Source: Lachnospiraceae bacterium (GTDB lineage Bacteria > Bacillota > Clostridia > Lachnospirales > Lachnospiraceae). From it: a DNA stretch of 64,000 nt. A model generated the notes under the pieces. It had not been told where the DNA came from, made no database searches, and worked only from the letters and a program-made list of their open reading frames with translations. Positions within the stretch are counted from its first letter, which is position 1, and each line of letters opens with the position of its first letter. The translations under genes were made by a program, and so were the position numbers. Where the stretch lies: positions 21,290 through 85,289 of the forward strand of contig CAJTDL010000022.1 of NCBI GenBank assembly GCA_910575035.1, given 5' to 3'. Below, piece by piece: positions 34,923 to 43,259 of this stretch.

Positions 34923-35675
34923 ATGAAAACAGTATTGTGTTATGGTGATTCTAATACATATGGCTATAATCCATCGAACGGGCTCCGATATCCGGAGGAC
35001 ATTCGATGGACGGGAAGGCTTAAAGCTTTGCTTGGTGATGAATATAGGGTAATAGAGGAAGGCTGTAATGGAAGGACAACTATATTTGATGATCCGCTTG
35101 AGGGGTGGAAGAATGGGCTGGATTATTTGCGCCCCTGCCTGAATTCCCATAAACCTGTGGATATCGTGATCCTGATGCTTGGGAGTAATGATTTGAAGGA
35201 AATATTTTGTGCCAGTCCAGAGCAGATTGCAGAAGGGGTAAAAATGCTTGTAAGGGTAATACAGGATTTTACGAAGGAGAAACAGGGGTTTGAACCGCAG
35301 ATCATCCTAGTCTCTCCGCCGGAGATTGGAGAAGGAATTCGGCATTCTGCCTTTTATGGTTCTTTCCATGAGAATGCCGTCAGCCGTTCCAGGGAATTTC
35401 CCCAGTGGTATCGGAAAGTGGCTAAAGAGCATCATTGCATATTTTTCAATGCGGCAGAGCATATACAGCCATCAAAGGAGGATTCGCTGCATCTGTCGCC
35501 AGAGGCGCATGTGAGGCTGGCAGAGGAATTGAAGAATATAGTGAAGGACAAATTTACCTGCAATGAAGCAGAAGAGGACAACAGGGCATTGCTGCTTTCG
35601 GCAGGGGATGCACATCTTGATGAGAGAAACCGCCATGTGGCGGATTTTGGGAGGGCAGTAGATGGCGAAGGATGA
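34923..35675 (+). CDS. SGNH/GDSL-family hydrolase (arylesterase-like)
   Basis: A 250-residue esterase-type protein. Block I carries the catalytic serine in LCYGDSNTYGYNP, block III the asparagine in LMLGSNDLKEIF, and block V the Asp/His pair in DSLHLSPEAHVRLAEEL. It has no signal peptide, so it acts in the cytoplasm, probably removing acyl groups from carbohydrates. The last 35 residues (after about 215) are hydrophilic and not typical of the family, which usually ends near 210, so the true 3' end may have been replaced. GGAGGATGGATAAG precedes the ATG. Confidence 0.82.
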   Translation: MKTVLCYGDSNTYGYNPSNGLRYPEDIRWTGRLKALLGDEYRVIEEGCNGRTTIFDDPLEGWKNGLDYLRPCLNSHKPVDIVILMLGSNDLKEIFCASPEQIAEGVKMLVRVIQDFTKEKQGFEPQIILVSPPEIGEGIRHSAFYGSFHENAVSRSREFPQWYRKVAKEHHCIFFNAAEHIQPSKEDSLHLSPEAHVRLAEELKNIVKDKFTCNEAEEDNRALLLSAGDAHLDERNRHVADFGRAVDGEG

Positions 35676-36009
35676 AATGAGCTTGGAAAGACATTGATGC
35701 AGGTAAGGAAAGCGTTGATAGAAGAATCAAACGATCAAGAATAATAGGCCATTCGGGAACAGGAATAGGTTCCATAGAAAGAATGGGATGATGCAGCAGA
35801 GGGCGTCTGGAGAAATCTGGGCGTCTTTTCTATGTGCATTATAATACGTACAAAGACGGCTGTTGTTATCAATCAGCAGGTTACAGAGGGAATCACTATA
35901 TACCTGTAACTATCTACTGGATAACAAAGGGTAACTTCCTAAATAAAGAACGGATGGTTTATAATAAAGAAGGCAAAAAAGCAGTTGCTTATGGAATTAA
36001 GTCTGAGGA
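35676..36009. other. Gene-free stretch with a regulator-type motif
   Basis: 334 bases without a supported gene. Around 35895-35937 lies TATATACCT...TACTGGATAAC, which recurs at 46253-46295 before the flavodoxin-like gene. Two short open frames here have no family resemblance. Confidence 0.45.
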
Positions 36010-36605
36010 AGGAAAAGATAAAACTGGAAAAAAGCGCAAAAAATAGGAATGGCGCAGTTACTGCGGCTGAAGTATATGCAGAAGGGTATGTGTCAGGCCT
36101 GGAGCCGGCAGGGCACAGTTATAGCAGGGAAGATTATATGGCAGTATCCCATGGGGATAAGTTTATCGTTGCTGTGGATATCGAAGGGAATTTAAAATGG
36201 GATAGTGGATATGCAGTGCAGCCAGGCCGTCCAAAGGCTCATGTAATTGAGGTCTTGACAGAGAATGTCTCGGATGATTATCTGGCGCTTTTGCGTAAAA
36301 AAGGGGTTTCTTACATTTTTGCAGGAAAGGAAACGCTGGATATGGGGATTGTGCTTCAGAAATTAAAGAGGCTGTTTCAGATTGACACGCTGATGATTGC
36401 TGGAGGCGGCATCGTAAACTGGTCATTTTTGGAGGCAGGCTGCATTGACGAGCTAAGCCTTATCCTATCCCCTCTTGCAGATGGCAGGACAGATACAGCC
36501 ACGCTGTTTGACCGCTCTGCCTATCAGAAAAAGGGCACAACGGTTGCATTTTCCCTGATAGATGTCCAGAAGCTGGAAGGGGATGGCTTTATTTGCCAGA
36601 GAATT
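36010..36605 (+). pseudogene. RibD C-terminal-type reductase, truncated
   Basis: About 190 residues of a RibD_C/dihydrofolate-reductase-fold protein (VAVDIEGNLKWDSGYAVQPG, VSYIFAGKETLDMGIVLQKL, TLMIAGGGIVNWSFLEAGCI, DELSLILSPLADGRTDTATL). The usual N-terminus with its first strand and NADPH-binding start is absent; the frame opens in unrelated lysine-rich sequence. Near 36605 the family sequence stops and continues into another gene fragment out of frame. It is not a functional gene as it stands. Confidence 0.7.
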
Positions 36606-36912
36606 GCATATGCTTTGTGTATATTGGGGATTTGTATGGATGTCCCTCCATTTGGGCTTCCACTGGGGCATGGTGGTGAAAATGGCAGGGAAAATGTGCA
36701 AAAATCCTTCTGCTGTACGGAAATGGATTGCCCGTATGGCTGCAGCTGCCATTGCGGGGTATGGGATATACGCTTTTGTGAAGCGGGGAATTGGCAACTA
36801 TATGCTGATGCAGGTTCAGTTTGCGTTTTTTGGTTCTCTGCATATGCTATACCTCCATATATCCCGTAAGGGATATGTCTACTTGGCTGTAAAATGCAAT
36901 TTATATAAATAA
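36606..36912 (+). pseudogene. DUF4405-like membrane protein fragment
   Basis: In a different frame from the reductase, about 100 residues with MLCVYWGFVWMSLHLGFHWG, IAGYGIYAFVKRGIGNYMLM and FAFFGSLHMLYLHI look like the end of a DUF4405-type (flavocytochrome/FMN-associated) membrane protein with conserved histidines. The N-terminus is missing. Together with the reductase piece it marks a deletion junction near 36605. Confidence 0.5.
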
Positions 36913-37403
36913 TCGCAGAATTCTAACTCTGTTCTGCGCTTTTTGTAAGACTTTTCACTAATAACTTTAAAGCCCATTTTCCGAACGATTGCGTTAGAGG
37001 CGGTATTATTCTTGTTGACTCAGGCAGTTACCTTTTTTGCGCCGTGTTTCTTTGCATAATCTACCATTCCTTTTGCCATTTCACCCGCATATCCGTTTTG
37101 CCAATATTTCTTATGTACAAAATAAGCAATATCGTAATTTTTGCCGTCTTCACTCGGTATAAAGCTGCAAGTTCCAACCCTTTCACGCACATCCTTTAAT
37201 TCGGCTATCATATAGCAGCATTCATCATCCTCTGACAGATCTTCTAACTCCTTTAAATATGCCCCGTCGATTTCATCCATTGCTTCATCTGGCAAATATT
37301 CTCCTATCTCTGGATCATTCCAAATGCTGATGGCAAATATAGCGTCCTCTTTCTGGAATCCACGCAGATATAAACGTTCTGTTTCAATTGTTTCAACTCG
37401 CAT
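36879..37403 (-). pseudogene. GNAT acetyltransferase interrupted by an in-frame TGA
   Basis: ATG 37403 with GAGGAGGTAA opens a 174-codon GNAT N-acetyltransferase (RimJ type): ETERLYLRGFQKEDA, FVHKKYWQNGYAGEMAKGMV (acetyl-CoA loop), and after the stop NNTASNAIVRKMGFKVISEK. The only break is a TGA at 37020-37022, between KKVTA and VNKNNTAS; the frame is otherwise continuous to a TAG at 36879. A single TGG-to-TGA change would explain it. A sequencing error is the alternative. Confidence 0.75.
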
Positions 37404-37490
37404 TATAATTACCTCCTCGTAAAATTTGAATTTATCTATCCGATTCTCTGAAAACCCTTGATTTTCCTGCATTTCCCGCGGGTCTGCTAC

Positions 37491-37552
37491 CATAAAAAGC
37501 TCGGTTTTCCCTTGTTTTTGCCCTTATGGGGCAAAACAAGGGAAACTTTTTA
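37491..37552. terminator. Long stem-loop after the integrase gene
   Basis: TTTCCCTTGTTTTTGCCC pairs with GGGGCAAAACAAGGGAAA with one bulge, flanked by ATAAAAAG/CTTTTTAT. It directly follows the integrase stop (minus strand) and ends in a T-run in that direction, so it is a terminator. It may also mark one end of the mobile element. Confidence 0.65.
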
Positions 37553-38851
37553 TCAGTTGCCACCTATAACCTTATCCAGCAGGCGGGTCGAGGAGCGTTT
37601 CGCTTCCCTTGTTGAGTGAGCGTAGATGTTCATGGTGGTACTAACGTCGGCGTGTCCCAAAAGCTCCTGCACATCCTTCGGTGCTGCCCCATTTGAGAGC
37701 AGGTTGCTTGTGAACGTGTGGCGAAGCTGATGGAAGTGGAAGCCTTCAAGCCTCGGAATCTTCTTTGAGGCCGTCCGGCAGACAATGCTGACCGTACTGG
37801 ATGATTCAAAGCATCCATCCGGGCGGAGACAAACGAAGTCGATCTCCCGGTAGTCCTTTGGCACTTCCTCCGACCTTTGCAGACTGTACAGCTCATAGTA
37901 ACTGCGGCCTTTTTCCTGTACCTGCTTGTAGTAGTTCAGACTGTAAAGCTCACCGTACTTGAAGCGGTTTTTGTGCTGCTCGGTTCTGGCTGCCTTGAGA
38001 ATCGCCGCCAGCGTGTCGCAGAAGTCCACCGTGCGGATTTTGCTCCGCTTGGTGGTTCCGACCTCCGTCTTGTGCCGCGCCCCGTTGTAGCGCATACTGC
38101 GCCGCACCGTGATGGTCTGCTCCTTGAGGTCAATGTCCTGCCATGTGAGAGCACAGACCTCGCCGATTCGAAGCCCGGTGTAGTAGGCGATCTGGATGGT
38201 CAGGAGCGCCGGATTATCTTTCTCTTTCAGATAGTCCATCAGAGCCTTGTACTGTTCGTAGGAGATCGTGGGGACGGTCAGCCCGTCCTCGCTGTCCTCG
38301 TTGAACAGCTCGTAGCTTTCCTGCTTCTGCCTGATCTTGATATACTGCATCGGATTGAAGGTCAGCAGCCGCTTGGGGAAGACCGCAAAGCGGAACGCTC
38401 CCTGCATTACCGCCGAGAACTGCCGCATATAGCCCTTGCTGATAGGCTTGACCTCTGTTCTGTCGGCATTGACGCCTCCGAAGGACAGAAGATCGAAGAA
38501 CGCCTGCAAATGTTCCGACGTGACGCTTTTGAGCTTCCGGCTGCCGATGGGAAACTGCTTGATGCGTCCCACAGCCCCCTGATAGGCCATTACCGTGCCG
38601 TTGGAGAGGTTTCCGGGCTTGACTTCTTCCTCAATCCACATGTCCAGAAGATTGCCCACCGTGACGTTTTCAGACCTGGCGACAAACTTCTTTGCCTCGT
38701 AGTCCTCCATTGCCTTACGGAGCAGAGCTTCCGTCTCGGACTTGCTTTCCGTTCCGGCGTATTCCTTCTGCACCAGATTCCCGCTCTCGTCTTCGACGTA
38801 GAAGCGGTAGTACCACTTTTTGCCTTTCTTTCTGACAGATCCTTTTGCCAT
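37553..38851 (-). CDS. Tyrosine recombinase (phage/ICE-type integrase)
   Basis: A 432-residue site-specific recombinase. An N-terminal AP2-like arm-binding domain ([20 protein letters not shown]) and a SAM-like core-binding domain (about 65-170) precede the catalytic domain. That domain has the first arginine in [27 protein letters not shown] (His-x-x-Arg) and the nucleophile tyrosine in [14 protein letters not shown]. An insertion of about 70 residues lies between the two halves of the catalytic domain (about 285-355). ATG 38851 ([10 protein letters not shown]) is taken as the start. Base composition is clearly GC-richer than the flanks, in keeping with transfer. Confidence 0.93.
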   Translation of the reverse strand: MAKGSVRKKGKKWYYRFYVEDESGNLVQKEYAGTESKSETEALLRKAMEDYEAKKFVARSENVTVGNLLDMWIEEEVKPGNLSNGTVMAYQGAVGRIKQFPIGSRKLKSVTSEHLQAFFDLLSFGGVNADRTEVKPISKGYMRQFSAVMQGAFRFAVFPKRLLTFNPMQYIKIRQKQESYELFNEDSEDGLTVPTISYEQYKALMDYLKEKDNPALLTIQIAYYTGLRIGEVCALTWQDIDLKEQTITVRRSMRYNGARHKTEVGTTKRSKIRTVDFCDTLAAILKAARTEQHKNRFKYGELYSLNYYKQVQEKGRSYYELYSLQRSEEVPKDYREIDFVCLRPDGCFESSSTVSIVCRTASKKIPRLEGFHFHQLRHTFTSNLLSNGAAPKDVQELLGHADVSTTMNIYAHSTREAKRSSTRLLDKVIGGN

Positions 38852-39082
38852 AGATCGTGATTCTCCTTTCCGTATCCGTGGCAATCGGGTCTGTGACATA
38901 TGGTGTGCGTGTTACCATATCCGCCGGTCTTTATGACCGGCTTTTTTCGTTCCCGTATTCGTATTTCAAGGTGCCACGGTACTTATGTACCTTTTTCGAT
39001 CAGCTTCTGCCTCAATCAGGCAGACGTCCGGGAGGTGCGCTGACGATGAACACAGCAGGAAAAAGGCCTCGCCGTTTGAGAG

Positions 39083-39210
39083 CGAAATATACCCCTCGCA
39101 CAAATCTGGCGATTTGTACAAGGGGTATTTCGATCCTGCGGAGGGCCTGTATCGAGTGTTCGGGCTTCCCGCCTCACATTCGATACAGAGAAAAATGCCA
39201 GCGCATTTTT
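39083..39210. repeat. Three consecutive strong hairpins (possible oriT or regulatory region)
   Basis: CGAAATATACCCCT...ACAAATC-TGGC-GATTTGT...AGGGGTATTTCG (39083-39132), CTGTATCGA...CGATACAG (39147-39188) and AAAAATGC-CAGC-GCATTTTT (39191-39210) follow each other upstream of the relaxase tail. No gene is visible in 38852-39298. In a mobile element such arrays may be a transfer origin, but this is inference. Confidence 0.5.
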
Positions 39211-39298
39211 CTGGCGCTGCTCTGCCGGCCAGTATCGGCACCGCAGCGGCAACTGCATCCGCAGTTGCAAAAGAGGATGCCCTCTACGCCACCTTTTC

Positions 39299-39931
39299 CA
39301 CAAGGGAAGATATGACCTTCTGGTACAATCTTGCAAAGAGAAGCACGGCTGGCTGCCGGGACTGTTCCGTGGGATCATCCAAAAGGCAAAGGAAATCCTG
39401 ATGGGATTGATCCGGGAGACGGAGGTCCCTCCCAAGCCTACGCTGTCCGTTGATATGGCAGAGTACCGCAAGATGCAGAAACTGATGGTCAAGGTACAGG
39501 ACGAGGCCAGGGCGGTGAAGCAGCTCATGCACGGAGAGCTGCCAAAGCTGGAAAAGCAGCTTGCCGAAACGACCGGCCTGTTCAAAGGCAAAGAGCGCAA
39601 GGCCCTGCAGGAAAAGATTGCAAGCTTAAAACAGGAGATCGACCGCCGGATGAACCGGCTGCCCAACATTCTCAAAGAGGACGGCTATCCCGACGTGCAG
39701 GCATTCAAGCGGGCGTATGACGCCGCTACGGCCCTCGTGGAACAGTACAATCGTGATCTGGCCGCATGGGAGCAGGCGGTCAATGGCAAAGGTAAAACCA
39801 AGCCTCAGCAAAAATCGCCCGAAAGAGAGAGTATCCGAAAGAAGCTCCGGGATTTGGAGGCGGAAGCCAAGCGCCGGAATGCCGAGCGGCGGCAGGAGTC
39901 CCGGCACCGCAGCTATGACAGAGGACGCTAA
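39299..39931 (+). pseudogene. C-terminal fragment of a mobilisation (MobA/MobL-like) protein
   Basis: An open frame of about 210 residues with KHGWLPGLFRGIIQKAKEIL, SVDMAEYRKMQKLMVKVQDE and long Lys/Glu/Gln-rich helices ending in arginine-rich RRQESRHRSYDRGR. This resembles the coiled-coil tail of relaxases from Clostridia mobile elements. The N-terminal catalytic part (His triad and tyrosine) is absent. High GC, like the neighbouring integrase. An ATG at 39401 could start a separate 176-residue protein, so it may still be expressed. Confidence 0.45.
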
Positions 39932-40035
39932 GATAGAAAAATACACCGCAGGAAGCCCTGCGGTGCATACATAGAAAGCATAAAAGGTGAAAACCACCAA
40001 ATCTATTTATAAGAATCTGTAAGAGCCGGTATAAA

Positions 40036-41280
40036 TTATTGTGTCATCTCGTCATCGCCCGTTTCATACACCCTGCGCACGTCCTTACGCCTGCTCCAGA
40101 TCAAAAGCCAACTGGCAAGCATGGCGATGGCACCGCCGATCGTGACACACCAACGATAGTCGAGAATTTCCCCAAGAAAGCCCATCATCAGGGAAAAAAT
40201 GCTGGCTCCGGCGGTGATCAGTACGTCGTCAAAAGCATTGATACGAGACCGAAGTTTTTCGGGAATATAGCGCTGCACAGCTGCGCTTCGCAGAATTGCG
40301 CTGTTGCTCCCGAGGAATCCACAGATCCCACGGTTGACCAGCATCAGCGGATAGGGCAGCCAAAGCAGGCACATGTCCATAGATTCATAAACCTGATAGA
40401 CAAAAAACACGAGGCCGTACTTCTTCTTATCAGGGATCTTGATTCGGTATTGCAGCGTACTGCCAATTGTCCGTCCGGCGAATTCTACCACGGAAAATGC
40501 TGAGTACATAGCGGCAGTGAAACCCGGAAAAGTGCGAAAGAATGCCACCAAAATGGGTGAAAAACCACTGGCAACACCGTTTGTAACTGCCATATATTCG
40601 TAGATACTGCGAAGACCACGCTCCTCCTTTAAGTACTGCACTGCCTCCCGTATATCACCAGCCCAAGCCTGTAGAGAGTATGGTGTACGGTGTTGTCGTT
40701 CTGTTTCGTCCAGATGGATAAAGCTCTCTGTGATGGCTGCTGCAAAAGAGAGACCACTTTGAGCGATCAAAATCCATGCGACGCCGAGCGTGTCCAGAAG
40801 AACAGCAGCCAACGGCGTCATGATGACCTTCAAAACCGGATAGAGCATGGAGGACACCGCGTAGCCTTTTTGCTCTGCGCCTTTCGGAATCAGTTCCGGA
40901 TAGATGCTGGTGAATGCCAACTCATCCACCGCGCCAATGCAAGCCAGCAGCAAAGACACCGCAAGATAACCTACATAGGAAAAATTAAAAAATAGCAGCC
41001 ACAGACCCATTCCGGCCAGCAATACAGCGTTTGCGATATCGCCTGCTACCAGAAATGATTTGCGGGGTAGCCGGTCCATGAACGGCGCAATCAAAACCGG
41101 GAGTAAAAGATGTGGAAGGAGCTGGATTGCTACAATCAGAGCCGAGGCCAATGTACTGCCAGTTTCATCAAACACCAAGAATGCTAATGCAAAACCGCCT
41201 GCGATTGCGCCAACTGTGCCAATAGCTGATGCAAGAATCACTAAGCGGAAGTTCCACGTCCATAGTTTCGCTTCTTTCAT
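40036..41280 (-). CDS. MFS efflux transporter of the mobile element
   Basis: A 414-residue major-facilitator protein with about 12 hydrophobic helices. The N-terminus FRLVILASAIGTVGAIAGGF and the motif APFMDRLPRKSFLVAGD place it among MFS_3-type drug (for example macrolide) exporters, although it is not close to Mef by eye. ATG 41280 has AGAGGTGATAC upstream. A complete insertion sequence begins 24 bases upstream of the start, between this gene and the XRE/TPR regulator. The IS therefore separates the gene from its native promoter. Confidence 0.85.
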   Translation of the reverse strand: MKEAKLWTWNFRLVILASAIGTVGAIAGGFALAFLVFDETGSTLASALIVAIQLLPHLLLPVLIAPFMDRLPRKSFLVAGDIANAVLLAGMGLWLLFFNFSYVGYLAVSLLLACIGAVDELAFTSIYPELIPKGAEQKGYAVSSMLYPVLKVIMTPLAAVLLDTLGVAWILIAQSGLSFAAAITESFIHLDETERQHRTPYSLQAWAGDIREAVQYLKEERGLRSIYEYMAVTNGVASGFSPILVAFFRTFPGFTAAMYSAFSVVEFAGRTIGSTLQYRIKIPDKKKYGLVFFVYQVYESMDMCLLWLPYPLMLVNRGICGFLGSNSAILRSAAVQRYIPEKLRSRINAFDDVLITAGASIFSLMMGFLGEILDYRWCVTIGGAIAMLASWLLIWSRRKDVRRVYETGDDEMTQ

Positions 41281-41452
41281 ATGTATCACCTCTGCAAATA
41301 GTGTGGTAGTGTCAAGTTAACTACCATATTTTTTTAACAAACCTTATTATTTCAAGGGTTTCACCACTTTTTCAAAGAAAAAAGCAATGACCTCCCTTTT
41401 TTGTGTCAATACTATTACCATCCCACAAACACTGAAAGGAAAATCATTGCTT

Positions 41453-42925
41453 ATGGATATTATTACCTATTTATTCTTTCTCATTCAATCTCTTTACCAA
41501 CAAAACTGCTGGCTGATTCATTTTATCTGCAGATATATCCCCCTGAAACAGTGGGCTTTTGATGATTCCCATTCTCCAAAGTACCAGAAGTTCAAAATTG
41601 ACGATCTCCCTCTTGTCACTGGCTTCCGGCAGGACTGGACTTATAAAGATCTCATCCCTTACTTTGAAAAGCGTTATGGTAAGAAAATACGCTCTGTCAG
41701 CCGCTGGTCAGAATGCGATATTCCGGACAGCTGTACCTGCCCCCGCTGTGATGCCCCGAAGCCTTTCCTTTATAAAAATAATGGTTCCAAAGGACAGCTT
41801 CTCTGCAAAGTCTGCAGCGCAAGGTTCTCACCCGATGAAAGCCGCTTCTCCTCTGTAAAACTACGCTGTCCCCACTGCGGCAATACTCTGCTCCCAAAGA
41901 AAGAGCGCAAACACTTTATCATCCATAAGTGCATCAATCCCAAATGTCCTTATTACCTCTACAGCCTCAAAAAGGTAGATAAAGAAGATCTCAGGCAGGA
42001 CTACGGCAAAAATAAATATAAACTCCACTATATCTACCGTGAGTTTACGATGGATTTTTTCAGCATGGATCTCAATACCTTGCCTAAAAATGCTTCATCC
42101 CTGAAATTCAGCAAGCATAATGCCCACGTAATGTCCTTGTGCCTGACCCTCCACGTCAACCTTGGCCTCTCTCTGCGAAAAACCTCCCAGACCCTCAAAG
42201 ACCTGTACAACATCTCCATTTCCCACCAGCAGATCGCCAACTACTGCAAGACTGCCGCTGTGTGCATTAAGCCCTTTGTTGATCAATACCCATACGAAAA
42301 AGGGGAGGTATTTACTGCCGATGAAACCAATATAAAAACCCGTGGCATCAAAACCTATATCTGGTTCATTATGAACGCCGCATTACGATCCATCATCGGC
42401 TACCAGGTATCAGATAACCGTGGTGTCGGTCCCTGCATCCTCGCCATGCGTATGGCTTTCCAGGGGCTTACAAAGCTGCCGGAAAATTTTAAGTTCATTG
42501 CTGACGGTTACAGCGCCTACCCACTGGCCGCAATGGAGTTCGTAAAAAAATTCGGGAAAGATTTTACCTTCAAAATCACTCGGGTGATCGGACTTACCAA
42601 CGACGATGCCGTTTCCAGGGAACACCGTCCATTCAAGCAGATGATCGAACGGCTAAACCGCACCTATAAGGCCTCTTACCGTCACACAAACGGCTTTGAC
42701 CACATCGACGGCGCCAACTACGACCTTGTCCTCTGGGTCGCATACTATAACTTTCTCCGTCCACATAAACACAAGAAATACAAAGTTCTCAACGAAGTAG
42801 AGATGCTGCAGGGTGCTGACAACATGCCAGGCAAATGGCAGCTTCTGATCTTCCACGGTCAGCAGACCATTCTGAACATGCAGAAAAATGGGAACTGTGC
42901 ACAGGAGCGGAGCTGTTGTCAATAG
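41453..42925 (+). CDS. DDE transposase with N-terminal zinc-finger motifs
   Basis: A transposase of about 490 residues. The N-terminal half contains three CxxC-type zinc-binding motifs (CTCPRCDAP, CKVCSARF, RCPHCGNTL) and one more (CINPKCPYY). The catalytic triad is in FTADETNIKTRG, FIADGYSAYP and MIERLNRTYKASYR, and YYNFLRPHKH is the usual end of the RNase H-fold core. The catalytic core is IS6-like by eye. The start is uncertain: ATG 41453 follows GAAAGGAAAA, and ATG 41387 would add 22 residues. It is the only gene of the element at 41305-43178. Confidence 0.9.
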   Translation: MDIITYLFFLIQSLYQQNCWLIHFICRYIPLKQWAFDDSHSPKYQKFKIDDLPLVTGFRQDWTYKDLIPYFEKRYGKKIRSVSRWSECDIPDSCTCPRCDAPKPFLYKNNGSKGQLLCKVCSARFSPDESRFSSVKLRCPHCGNTLLPKKERKHFIIHKCINPKCPYYLYSLKKVDKEDLRQDYGKNKYKLHYIYREFTMDFFSMDLNTLPKNASSLKFSKHNAHVMSLCLTLHVNLGLSLRKTSQTLKDLYNISISHQQIANYCKTAAVCIKPFVDQYPYEKGEVFTADETNIKTRGIKTYIWFIMNAALRSIIGYQVSDNRGVGPCILAMRMAFQGLTKLPENFKFIADGYSAYPLAAMEFVKKFGKDFTFKITRVIGLTNDDAVSREHRPFKQMIERLNRTYKASYRHTNGFDHIDGANYDLVLWVAYYNFLRPHKHKKYKVLNEVEMLQGADNMPGKWQLLIFHGQQTILNMQKNGNCAQERSCCQ

Positions 42926-43013
42926 AACCGTGGAACACCGAAGCAGGCGGCAACGCCGGCTGTGAGGATATGCCGCGAAAGTCTATTGACATAAGGCTCA
43001 CTGATAGGATGGG

Positions 43014-43080
43014 TTCGGGCAAAGCCCGAAAATGGGTCAAGGGACAAGTCCCTTGCGGGTTCTTAGGGCAGAGTCCTAAG
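43014..43080. repeat. Three small hairpins in the right part of the IS
   Basis: TTCGGGC-AAA-GCCCGAA (43014-43030), CAAGGGA-CAAG-TCCCTTG (43038-43055) and CTTAGG-GCAGAGT-CCTAAG (43062-43080) lie one after another between the transposase stop and the right end. They could bind transposase or stop read-through transcription. Confidence 0.6.
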
Positions 43081-43209
43081 CCCTCGGAGAGCTTATCGGA
43101 ATCAATATCTGCAATTATCAAGGTTCAAATGAGCCTATTTTGTTGACTCTATTTTTTCATAATTCACTTGACACTACCAATAGTGTAGCAGTTCGGTGAG
43201 ATAAATAAT

Positions 43210-43249
43210 AGCCCGCATATTTGGGAAAGTTCCTCTGAATATGCGGGCT
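43210..43249. terminator. Stem-loop after the XRE/TPR regulator
   Basis: AGCCCGCATATT (43210-43221) pairs exactly with AATATGCGGGCT (43238-43249). It begins 11 bases after the regulator stop on the minus strand. It is likely a terminator, or an attenuator before the MFS gene downstream, now split off by the IS. Confidence 0.7.
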
Positions 43250-43259
43250 AAATTATGCT

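Larger units (their letters stand above)
41305..43178 (+). mobile_element. Complete insertion sequence, 1874 bp, with 8-bp target duplication
   Basis: The ends are inverted repeats, GGTAGTGTCAAGTTAA at the left and, reversed, GGTAGTGTCAAGTGAA at the right (15 of 16). The target duplication AATAGTGT is perfect at 41297-41304 and 43179-43186. It carries one DDE transposase gene and, at its right side, three small hairpins (43014-43080). Ends and target duplication are intact, so the insertion is recent. The family was not assigned with certainty. Confidence 0.92.

Noticed and set aside
35834..36046. 70-codon frame before the RibD-like fragment
   Set aside because: Lysine-rich, no ribosome binding site, overlaps the regulator-type motif; probably not a gene.
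37877..38860. Long plus-strand open frame of 327 codons opposite the integrase
   Set aside because: It mirrors the GC-rich integrase gene, has no ribosome binding site and no protein-like motif; the minus-strand integrase has all catalytic residues.
38985..39401. 138-codon plus-strand frame across the hairpin array
   Set aside because: It runs through three inverted repeats in a frame different from the relaxase tail and shows no conserved pattern; more likely non-coding.
41305..43178. Treating the IS as the source of the 145-bp miniature elements
   Set aside because: Both make 8-bp duplications, but the terminal sequences (GGTAGTGTCAAG versus GTTACTATTCA) do not match.
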